From Diphasiastrum complanatum (Eukaryota > Streptophyta > Lycopodiopsida > Lycopodiales > Lycopodiaceae): a stretch of DNA of 64,000 nucleotides. The notes below the pieces were generated by a model that was given only the letters and a program-made list of their open reading frames with translations, was not told the origin of the DNA and did not search any database. Within the stretch, counting starts at the first letter, position 1, and each line of letters begins with the position of its first letter. This document shows positions 46,401 to 58,400 of this stretch, piece by piece. Location: positions 62,030,640 to 62,094,639 of the forward strand of contig CM055097.1 of assembly GCA_029204225.1 (NCBI GenBank), read 5' to 3'. The position numbers and the translations under genes are program-made.

Positions 46401-49400
46401 TGAGGGTATTTTGGTTGACCCAGCCAAGGTGGCTGTGGTTAAGAAGTGGCCGAGGCCTGCCAATATACGCCAATTACAGTCTTTCTTAGGCTTTTGTAAG
46501 TTCTATCGGCGGTTTGTTAGGAATTATTCCTGGATAGCTGCTCCTTTAACGGACCAGTTAAGGAAAAACAACACTGTGGTTCGATGGGATGCTGAAGCTC
46601 AGCAACGTTTTGAAAACTTGAAGGAGTCTGTGGCCACGGCTCCAGTTCTCAAGATTGTGGATACTCAGAAACCTTTTGACCTAGAGACGGATCCAAGTGG
46701 CATTGCTGTAGGTGTAGTGTTGAGCCAAGAGGGTAGACCAGTAGCCTTTGAGAGTAAGAAGTTGACACCAGCTCAACAAAGATATTTTACACACGAGCAA
46801 GAGCTGTATGCGATTATACATGCGCTCAAGGTGTGGAGACATTATTTATATGGTGCCGAGTTTTATGTGTACACAGATCATCATACTTTAAGGTATTTTT
46901 GCACTCAGCCAGATTTGAAGGGCCGCCAAGCTCGGTGGGCCGAGCTGATGTAGGAATTTCATTTGGAAAGTCGCTTTCGAAGAGGGAAGGAAAATGTGGT
47001 CGCTGATGCACTATCTCGTATACTGCATCAGATGAGCTTTACTGTGGTTGACAGTGGTCTCATGGAGGAGATTAAGAAGGCTGAAGAAAAGGACCCGCAT
47101 TGTCAGCGTGTGTGGCCTAATGCGCGCAAGGTAGTCGACCAAACAGAAGAGTCAGTCGAGGCTGTCGCTTCCGTAGAGGCACACACCAGTACATATTTAA
47201 CATACACCGTGAAGGATGGTATGTTATTGAGAAATGGAAAAGTTTTCGTGCCAGACGTGAAGGATCTTCGTCGTAAGATACTTCATGAATGCCATGATAG
47301 TCCCTACGCAGGGCACCCTGGTATTGATAAGACCAGTGAGCTTTTGAGAAGGCATTATTTCTGGCCACGATTGCAGCGGGATGTAAGAGAGTATGTCCAG
47401 CGTTGCACGGCTTGTCAAGTGAACAAGGCCGAGAGGGTAAGTCCTCCGGGCTTGCTACATCCACTTGAGATACCTACAGGAAGGTGGGGAAGCATCTCTA
47501 TGGATTTTATTGTTGGGCTACCCAAGACCCAGAATGGACTTAAAGTGGCTGAGTTGTTTATTCAGAATATTGTCAGGTTACATGGTCTTCCGAAGTCCAT
47601 AGTTTCTAACAGGGATCCCAAGTTTACGGGAAATTTCTGGATTGAGGTGTTCGCCAAGTTGGGAACACAGTTGCGGATGAGTAGCTCTAAGCACCCTTAG
47701 ACGGATGGCTAGACAGAGCGAGTGAATCAGATCTTGGAAGATATGCTTAGGGCATATGTGAGTAGTACGCAAACAGACTGGGTAAAGCATTTACCGCTAT
47801 TGGAGTTCGCGTACAATGATAAGAGACATGCGTCCACTGGATTGAGTCCATTTGAGCTCAATTATGGTTTCAGGCCACTGAGTCCTACAATCATAGGGAT
47901 TCCGCATAGGGTACCTAGTGTTGTAGAGTTTTTGGCTCAGATGCAGCAGAAGCTCAAGTTGGCACGAGATAACTTGTCCAAAGCTGTAGCTAGGGCAGAG
48001 AGTTATGCTCATGAGAACCGTACCTATCGGGAATTTGAGAATGGAGATTGGGTGTATTTATTAGTCCCTTCGAAGTCGAAGGTGCTACGCACAGAAAGTG
48101 CGCCAAGTTATCTCCTAGGTATTGTGGACCATGGTTGATTATTAAGAAGGTGAGCCAAGTAGCTTATAAGCTACAGCTACCTGTTGGATGCAAGGTGCAT
48201 CCAGTATTCCATGTTAGCAAACTGAAGAAATGTTTGCACGATGGCGATAGCCTGGTGGAAGGTCTAGTGTCTCCTGAGGAGAAAGACACCACAGGTTATG
48301 GGCCAGACAGAATCCTAGATCGAAGGGAGCGACGATTGCGGAATCGTCTCCTTCAAGAGTATCTAGTAACCTGGAAAGGGCATCTGTTGTTAGATGCTAC
48401 TTGGAAGCGACATGCGTTGCAGAAGTCTTACCCATAGTTCTTCATCGAGGACCGATGACTTGCCAGAGGAGGGAAGGATTGTTAGAGTCCAGTTACGACT
48501 CTATCATGACCTTGGCACGGCCGGTCACCTGAGGGCCTGAGGCCAAGTATTGGCAAGGGCCAGTGACCGAGGAGGACATCAGTCCCAAGTTGGGACCGGT
48601 GCGTCACGAGCAGTGACCCGGTGTGGCCGCCTGACAAGTTGTTAGAGATGTGGTGTGTCTTGACCGTCGGGTCAGTGACGAGATGCTAGCCGACAAGTAG
48701 TCGGGGTGACCAAGAGGGTCATAGGTCTTTGGCGGGGCACGGGGGTGGTACCCTATGAGTCACTCAGTATTCACAGGTCACAGGGGCTAGGCATGCCAAG
48801 TGGACTGATCACCCACAGGTAGAAGGACTCAAGGAGGGGGTGCCTATGGTTGGGAGGTTCATTCTACACACCGGCTTGTGGGATTCACGAGCTTGGAGAG
48901 ACTGGCTTGTGACAGAAATCGGCTGCTCTGATACCAAATGTTACAACTCCCACGAATCTCCGATTGCCTTGAAGGATTTGCACACCCTATACCAGTGACG
49001 ACGCATCGTATCCGCCCATCTATAGGGTCACAACCGACCCACCCCCATGCACTGGAGCTATCGACACAGTCATGCCCAGTTGCCTCCTATGATAACTGGC
49101 ATCCCATACCACCAGCCATCGCACTCGGCTCTCCCTAGCATACATCTCCTGGCCTGGAGATACATTCTGGCTGATGCACGTGCTCTCCATCCGCCAACTC
49201 CTGGGTAGACTGAGTCAATGGAAATAGGGAATATAGGCAAAGCATAGTGAGTCCCATCAAGCACGGTCCTGCCGGCGACATGTGACCACCAAGGATGGTG
49301 ACACGTGGCACCCAAACATGTCGATAACGCCAGACTTGTGTCATGCCCCTTGTGAGGCCGTCACTGAAAGGTGTACCGTTATGGTACATAATACTACTAG

Positions 49401-52400
49401 CTTGTATACCGTCCCTACTGACTCACCTATCTCTATATCTCTGAAGAATTATTAGACCTAGCTATGGAGTATCTTAACTCAGATGCTAGATCAACTATGA
49501 AAGCTTGAGAAAACTTGGCTATGGAAATATCACACACAAGGAGAATTGCATGAGCATCTCACAAACTCAAAAGTCACAAGAAGAAATGAATTGCTTGAGA
49601 GAGAGAGGAGGGCGTGGGTCCTCCAAATCCCTTGTGAGGCAAGCACCTCCTTTACATGCACGGAAAGTCTAGGTGTCAACCATGGGAGTGAGCTACTTGG
49701 CCAAGTGGGCCACTTGCACTAATTTACATAACTTAACAAAAGGGGGGGTCATGCATTTAATTAAAACATGCCCCATGAGTTATGTACAACTTAACTAATG
49801 CTTAGCCAAAAGGGGTAAAATAGGCATTACTCTTCAACACCCCCCCTTAATGGCAATTTTATTCAAACTGACACCCAACAAAGTTCTGATCTTTTCAAAC
49901 TTATCTTTACTAAGTGGTTTAGTAAAAATATCAGCTGTCTGATCGTTGGTGTCGCAATAAACTAGCTCGATCTCCCCACTGTGCACTTTCTCTCGTATAA
50001 AATGCTGGTCCACCTCTATATGTTTTGTCCGTGCATGATAGACTGGATTCCTTGCAAGCTGAATGCAGCTTTGGTTATCACAATGTAACAATGTAGGTCT
50101 TACTTGAGCAATCTGCATGTCCTCAAGTAGACGGCGTAACCAAATGGCTTCACAGGCGGACCTCGTAGTCGCCCTGTACTCAGCTTCGGTAGACGATAGA
50201 GCAATAGTAGGCTGCTTCTTACTGCACCACGATATAGCCCCTGAACCTAGGCTGAAACAATAGCCTGTCGTCGATCTCCGATCGTCTCTATCACCTGCCC
50301 AATCAGAATCTGAATAGCCTTCCAGCTGAAGGTTCCCGTCATCCGTGTATCCAATCCCATAAGTCACTGTCCCTCTCACATATCGTAGGATCCGCTTGGC
50401 TGCCTTCCAATGTGCTTCGGTAGGCTTACACATGTATTGACTTGCGATTCCAACCGCATAAGCAATATCTGGCCTGGTGGTAGTAAGGTAAATCAGGCTG
50501 CCCACTAACTGACGATAGAGTGTCTCATCTGCAAATGCTGGACCATCATCTTTTGATGGCTTGTTGCTTGCATCCATGGGTGTGCTGATTGGTTTGCTTT
50601 CTTGCATGTTAAACCTCTTCAATAATTTTTGTGCATACTTTGCCTGTGAGATAAAAAGACAACGCTTTCCTTTCCAAACTTCAACTCCTAGGCAATAGTG
50701 TAGCAAACCCAAATCTTTCATTTCAAACTCATTAGAAAGATTCTTCTTAACACAAGCAATAAGCTTCTTATTGCTTCCCGTGATGAGTAGATCATCCACA
50801 TAGAGCACAAAACCACAAAGTCTTCTCCTTCCCTGAAGACATAAAGATTGCAATCAGACTTACTCTTCTCAAACCCTTGCCTTGCAAAGTACTCATCAAT
50901 TCGGCTATACCAAGCCCTTGGCGCCTGTTTGAGCCCATACAAGGCTTTCCTAAGCCTGCAAACCAGATTCTCCTTGCTTGTTATTTCAAATCCCTGCGGT
51001 TGTTCCATGTAAACCTCCTCCTGTAGGTGCCCATTAAGAAAGGCACTCTTGACATCCATTTGATGGACATCCCAATCAAAATATGAGGCTATAGCCAAAA
51101 CGGTCCTGATAGATGTCATTTTAGCAACAGGTGCGAATGTCTCATCATAGTCTAGCCCCTCTTGCTGAGCATAGCCTTTCGCCACCAACCTTGCCTTGTA
51201 CTTGTCCACTGTTCCATTGGCATGAAACTTGGTCTTATAGACCCATTTGCAACCTATTGGTTGCTTCCCTTCTGGCAATGTAGTGAGCTCCCATGTGTCA
51301 TTCTTGACAATGGAGTCGTACTCCTCCTGCATGGCATGTTGCCATACCTTTTCTCTCACGGCTTCGTGAAAGAATTGTGGCTCATCTGCATTCAGAATAG
51401 TGGACATAAGAGCAAAGTTAGTCTCTTGTCTCTCATGAGACCTAAGAGATCTTCTGACACCCTGTTCACTGCTCTCTCCTTCTTCAATCATTTGACCTTC
51501 TTTGATTGTTTCCCAATACCACCTAGGTAGCTTCTTCCTAACAGTAGGTGATGTGGATGGTGACCACGTATCCCATGGTACTGTTTTAGTCTTCCGTTTG
51601 TCCCCAACTTCTGCTTCTGGTACTTGGCCAAAAAGAGGTCTCGAACTGGTAGGTTCGGTTTCCTGTTGTTGCTCCTGCACTTGAGGCTTACAGGACTCTT
51701 GACTAGGATCCTCATCCGTGGAATCAATCAAGGGTATGAACTCAGTAATTCCTTCCTTCTCCTGCTCCTGTATCTTGGGTGCATGCTCTTCATCAAAGAT
51801 GACATCTCGACTTAGGATCTTCCTCCTATTTTCGAGATCATATAGCACATAAGCTTTCTCACCTTCACTATACCCAAGAAAGACACACTTTACGGATTTT
51901 GCATCAAGTTTCTTCCGCAAGTCCTTTGGTATATGTGCATATGCTGTACACCCAAATACTCGAAGGCTGCCCACTTTGGGCTTGTTGCCACTATATGCCT
52001 CTTCTGGCGTGATTCCTTCAACTGCTTTGGTTGGACTTCTATTCAATAGAAAAACATCAGTTGCTACGGCTTCTGCCCAAAAGGAATTTGGCAACCCCTT
52101 TGCCTTGAGCATGCTCCTCGCACACTCAACTATAGACCTGTTTTTCCGCTCAGCCACGCCGTTTTGCTGCGGTGTATGTGGAGCAGTAAACTGTCTCTTT
52201 ATCCCACATGCTTTGCAAAGATCTTTGAACTCATCAGAAATATACTCACCACCCTTATCTGACCTGAGAGTCTTTAACCTCTTTCCTATGTGGTTTTCCA
52301 CCATAGCTTTCCACTGTTTGAAGTATTTGAACACTTCAGATTTCAGTTTCAGAAAATAGACCCATACCTTCCGAGAGAAATCATCTACGAAGGTCATGAG

Positions 52401-55400
52401 ATAGTATGCCCCCCCTGCTGATTTGACCTGCATGGGACCACATAAATCTGAATGCACAAGTTCAAGAATGCCCTTGGCCCTGGTAGCTTTCTCCTTTGGA
52501 AACTTTTTCCTCTGTTGCTTCCCTAATGCACAAGCCTGACATGTATCTGAAGAAGACTTAATGCTAGGAAGATCTACTACCATTTTGTGTCTGTTCAAAA
52601 CTTGCAAACTTTTGTAACTCAAATGACCATATCTCTCATGCCAAAGCTTGTCCCGATTAGTATCTCTTGCAGACAAGGCCTCTTGGCTAGGAATGGTTGT
52701 GAAAAGCTTGTAAAGACCTCCTTCTTGCATTCCCTTGGCTACCACTTTGAAGTTCTTCTCTTTGTCTTTTACCAAACATTTAGAATCATTAAACTCTACC
52801 ACCATGTTCTGTTTGGTAATGGCACCAACAGATAACAAGTTCTTAGCCAACCCTGGTACATGCAACACACTTTTAATTTCCTTCACCTCACCTGATGATA
52901 GCTGTATTGCAACTGTACCTTTGCCCCTCACCATACGTGTAGAATTATCTCCAAGGCAAACATGCTGGCTATCTTCTGTCTCCTCATAGGTGCTGAACCA
53001 ATCTCTATGAGGTGTCATGTGCTTTGAGGCTCCAGAATCAATGTACCATCCACCAAATGTGGATTCAGATGATAGGGCTGCGGTGAATAGCTCAAGCACA
53101 CCAGATTGCTCCTCCTCTGCAACTTTGTCAACAAAGTGACTCTGCTGGTTCTTTCCCTTCTTCTGATCACTTTGCTTCTTCCTGCATTCAAAAGCAAAAT
53201 GCCCATACTTACCACAATAGTTGCAGTTGCCCTTCCTCTTGGGTGTAGATGAGGAATTGGTGCTTGACTCCTCTCCAACCTGTAACTTGGACACCTGCTG
53301 CTCCAAGCTTTGCTTTGAGTTCTTCTTTTTGCCTTTGCCTTTCTTCTGAAGGTTTTGCTTCTTCTTAGAAGCAAATGCAAGCTCTGGATTATCTTCCCTT
53401 TCAGAAAGATTCTTCCTTCTCATCTCCTCCTGTAAAAGAAGACCACATAACTCCCCAAAGGTTGGGAGTTTCTCCCTAGCAGAAAGGGACATCACATAGT
53501 CTTGATAGTTGAATGACAAGCTGTTCAAGACTATGGGAACAATACTCCTGTCACTTACTTTCTCTCCAACTGAAGCAAGCTGATCCAATAGGTCCTTGAC
53601 CTTTGTAATATGATCACCAATTGTTGCACCTGCTTCCATCTTGAGAGTATGTAACGTGTTTTGCAAATACACCAGCTTGGCTGAATCCACTGTTTCAAAC
53701 ATAGACTTCAGAATTGTCCAAGCATCAGCTGCATCCCTTGCATTGCAAATGTGAGGAATAATATTGTCCTTGACAGAAAGATTGATTATCCTATGAGCTT
53801 TATGTCTCCTGTTCATGTAGTACTTCAATTCAGGATCAGATGTTGGTACAGGTTCTGTACCTGTCATGACCTCCCAGCAATTCTTATCCATCAAGATATT
53901 GGCTATCTTGAACTTCCACACTCTGTAGTTTGTGCCATCTAGTTTGCTAGATTCACCCAGCAAACTCTCCCCAAGACTTGCCATGCTAAAATCTGTGCTT
54001 AAAACAGAAGCTCAACTTGAAAGAGATCAGAAAAGAACAGCTTCCAGCAACAAGGGTTTAACCCCAAACTAGGGTATGTAGCCACTTCAAGGCAACCCTT
54101 CAGCTCCTGCTTTTGTCTTTGCCACTTGGTGTGGCCTCACTAGCACAAGCACTAGGCTCCACTGGAACAGAAACCAGAAGCCCCTATAGAAAGTGCGCCC
54201 TACTTTTGTGTAAGCTCCTCCAAAAAAACTCTCCAAAACTTAGCCAGATTTAGAAAGTTTTTGGATCATCCCACTCCCCTTGCCAATAGCTCTCCAACAG
54301 TGCAAGACTCCACCTGATCTGACACCTGTAGATCAAATGCTCCCTCTTTCAAGATTGAGGTGCTTGTAGAAGATAAGAATCTTCTCAAGAATCTAAGCAC
54401 TGAAGTTTCTCTCACTCTCAGACTCACAGGCTAGACAACCTGCTTTGATACCATGAAGAATTATTAGACCTAGCTATGGAGTATCTTAACTCAGATGCTA
54501 GATCAACTATGAAAGCTTGAGAAAACTTGGCTATGGAAATATCACACACAAGGAGAATTGCATGAGCATCTCACAAACTCAAAAGTCACAAGAAGAAATG
54601 AATTGCTTGAGAGAGAGAGGAGGGCGTGGGTCCTCCAAATCCCTTGTGAGGCAAGCACCTCCTTTACATGCACGGAAAGTCTAGGTGTCAACCATGGGAG
54701 TGAGCTACTTGGCCAAGTGGGCCACTTGCACTAATTTACATAACTTAACAAAAGGGGGGGTCATGCATTTAATTAAAACATGCCCCATGAGTTATGTACA
54801 ACTTAACTAATGCTTAGCCAAAAGGGGTAAAATAGGCATTACTCTTCAACAATCTCCACGACCATCTGAGTTCTCCTTCTTCACGTCTGACATGGTACTT
54901 GCAGCCATTAAGAAGATGAAGTCCCATAAGGCTAGGGATATTGAAGACTTTGAGTCTGAACTCCTTTCCCATGCCTCTGACTTACTTGCTCCCACCATAG
55001 CCACCCTTCTAAATTCTGCAGTTGTTTCCGGTTTCCCATCATCATGGTGCACTAACATTATCCACCCCATCCATAAGAATGGTGGCCCCATGATTCCGAG
55101 TAACTACCGCACCATCATGATTGGGCATGTCCTGGCGAAACTATATGGTACTATACTTTAATCTGTTGTGAGCTCAGAGGCGGAGACTAAAAGACTACAT
55201 GCTATGGGTCAAGCAGGTTTTCGAGCCCATCACTCACATCTTCACACTACAGGCCTTGATTGAGGAGGCTAAGCACAGGAGAGAGAGGGTTTACTGTTGT
55301 TTTGTGGATTTCAGGAAAGCCTTTGATTCTGTTCCTCGCTCATTGCTCCTCCATAGGCTCCGAGACCTCGGTTCTCCACCGACATCATTCTTGCTGTGAT

Positions 55401-58400
55401 GGCACCTTATGAGCGTGTCTTGGGATGTTTCCGGCATAGCAGTGGCATATCCGATCACATTTGGAGCACTATTGGGGTGAAGCAGGGTGGCTCCCTCTCA
55501 CCAGTCCTCTTTGGCTTGTATATTGATGAGTTGGAGAGAGTCATTACACAGTGTGGTGGTGCTAGTTGCAAGCTTGGGGACATCTTGATTGCTATCCTCC
55601 TCTATGCCGATGATGTGGTATTACTCTCACTGACCAGAGAGGGTCTACAGCGACAGTTGGATTGCTTACAGGAGTTTTGCGCCAGAGGGGCCTAGGGATG
55701 AACATTGGGAAGACCAAGGTTATGGTCTTCAACACTTCTCGAGCATTCATGCAATGACAAGAGCTTACTTTTGATGGCCAAGTTCTAGAGGTGGTCCCTT
55801 CCTATACATACATGGGGATCCTTTTCTCAGGTCCTACTTTTAGCATGAGACAGGCCGCTACCACTCGACTGGGGAAGGGACATGCCTCCCTTGTTCAGCT
55901 AGAGCGATTTGGTTTCAGGAAGTCCATCCAGGATGCTTGCAGTAAGTGTCGCCTCTTTGATACCATTGTCATCCCTACGGCTCTATATGCAGCAGAGGCA
56001 TGGTGTACAGGTCTCCCCTCTTGACACTGGGCCAGTCTCTCACAATTACAGACCACCATGCTAGCTCGGTTGATTCGAGCGAAGTCTTCTGTTCCACATG
56101 AGATTCTCCTGGCCGAGTTTGCAGCTCCACCTATGCAGATCGAGGCAGCTCTTCAGCTCATTACCTATATACAGAGGGTACTATTCTCCTAGACAGAGCT
56201 AGACATACGATATACAGAGCTAGACATACGATATACAGATTGCACTATTCTCCTCACAGTGTCTTCATGATCAGGGATACAGATTATCATGGTTCTCTCA
56301 AGCATCTCACCTCCTACTTGAGTCATTTGGCATCTCCATCACAGAGCTTCCCTCAGGCACCCATCAGTATATTAGACGATTTCTCTATCGCGCATATCTA
56401 GAGCGGACCTGGCATAACCAGATAGGTGTTAAGCCAGCTTTCTACCGGACCCATTTCTTGGAGCTGGATGCATCAGGGACCCCGGTCATGCCACGCTACT
56501 TGGATTCGGGACTATCACATTGCCTCAGATTCACACTAAAACATCTAGTACAAACTAAAATAGACACGTATGCGAGAGTGTGTGTGCATAATAATCCTAT
56601 GTATCCATGTCAAGATGTCAACACTGTGCTGAAGCCTGATGTTGCTGCTGTTGTGCTGATGTTGTAGAAAGATGTAATGTGAGCTGCAACGTGAGAAAGT
56701 ACTGGAGCCTGCTGGCGTCATCTATAATCATGAGCATGTGTAGTAGTACGTCTCTGCGTAGGATGTCTGGTGATCCTGGTAGTAACGTGATGATGGGAAG
56801 TACACTGTCTCTGATCTCTATGAGCATGTAAGTGGCTACCATCCTCGTCATCGCCATAATCCTTATCCTCATGCACTAAATCAAGCGATCTCCGCCTAAA
56901 GAAGGAAGTAATCAATGGCTGTGAGGTAAAATGTTGGGATGTCCCGTATAAATCTCTTCACAATATGAACATCTCGCGTAGTATCAGAGAGACACGTCGT
57001 GGGTCCTCATAGGCTATGAGAGAGTGTAGAGTGGTAGGCATGTCTCGAAACAGGCAATGATATCACCCTCTGATCTCATAGTATACAGGGCATCTGATGA
57101 TAAAATGCTGCTCAGACTCCACCTCACCTAGAGAGCATAACTAGCAAATCCGCTCCTCTCTAGGAATACCATGGAACCTCCCAGTCTCAATATAGTTGAT
57201 GAGAAGACACCCAGTTTTGGAGACGTTTTATACACTCCCATGGTTACCACATACTTGATATGTGCTTCATTAGTCTTATATGCCTTTTGGCATGGAAAAG
57301 ACTAATATAAAACCATGCCCACATTAACCCTTGGCTCATTGTAACATGGCTACATGTTTGGGCAAGCTCCACAATTATTCAATAGTTTAAATTGGGGCAG
57401 AAATTTTTGGGCACTCGAATGCTAGGATGCCTTTATCTGTCATCGCACATTACTCTATTTTTTGAAGTGTTTTGCTGGGTATTTTTCCATGCTCCACTAT
57501 AAACTATTTTGGTATTTAAAGTAAGTTGAAAACAAAATACATATCTAACAAATTTCTAGAAAAGTAGTAATACGTTCTGTATGCAATACACTATGGAACT
57601 ATGAACTAATGAAACCATTTCAATATTTGCACAAGGTATTCTAGTAGACTACAAATCCTAGAGGTTGTATTTTGCACTATATGTGTTACTGTTAAAGTGT
57701 ACATTTATATATATACATATGGTCTAATCCGATGTAGTAGATTATGACGATCCATGAAATGCTTCAGGTTTATTAGTGGTGCCCTATACATGAAATTGTA
57801 TTAATGAGATATGTTTATATAAATAAGTCTATAGGTGTATTAAGCATAATGTACTGTTAGAGAAGTGCAGATTCCTCATTCTGTTTCTTTTAATTCATTC
57901 AGAACAAGAGTTGCAGAAGACTTACATGTTATGGTTGTGTGATTATCTACAGAATGAAGAGATGAGCTTAGCTACTATATTCAGAACAAGAGTTGCAAAA
58001 GATTTACATGTTATGGTTGTGTGATTATTTACAAAATGGAGAGAAGAGCTTAGCTATTATCTGTGTTTTTCATGTCTTTGATTTTTTGAGATCCTCTTAT
58101 AAACCTTTATGATCTTGTAGAAGTTGATGCGTTACAAGAGAGCCCTGCACTTGAAGAGGAGTATTGTAAGGCCGTTTTGTGTCGTATGCGATTCCGAAAG
58201 GTCTCTCCTCTCTCTATCTTCAGTACATGCATGTGAGCGTATAGGCAAAACTCAGCCTCAAGTGTAATTTCTTGAGCATGACTATTGTACTTTTTCTGGA
58301 ATATATAATAAAATCTTTATGCATATATAATTCTTCTGTAATTCGAATTGAGGTTGAACTGGCAGTGGGAGTTCTGACGACAAGCTTTTAATACTTTTAT

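Larger units (their letters stand above)
43001..48914 (+). mobile_element. RE5: chromodomain Ty3/Gypsy retrotransposon (chromovirus)
   Basis: Gypsy order in + orientation: gag, protease, RT, RNase H, integrase, chromodomain-like tail, then polypurine tract and a 435-bp 3' LTR. The tRNA-iMet primer-binding site is present, but only the last 49 bp of the 5' LTR match the 3' LTR; the rest has been lost or replaced. Four in-frame stops, two frameshifts and an integrase deletion make it inactive. Confidence 0.9.
49442..54851 (-). mobile_element. RE6: young, nearly intact Ty1/Copia retrotransposon, antisense in intron 5
   Basis: Two 398-bp LTRs that I read as identical, target duplication ATCTC at 49437-49441 and 54852-54856, primer-binding site, polypurine tract and a gag-pol open except for one frameshift. 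It sits inside the LINE relic (codons before 49441 and after 54856 appear to belong together). Identical LTRs mean a very recent insertion. Confidence 0.96.
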
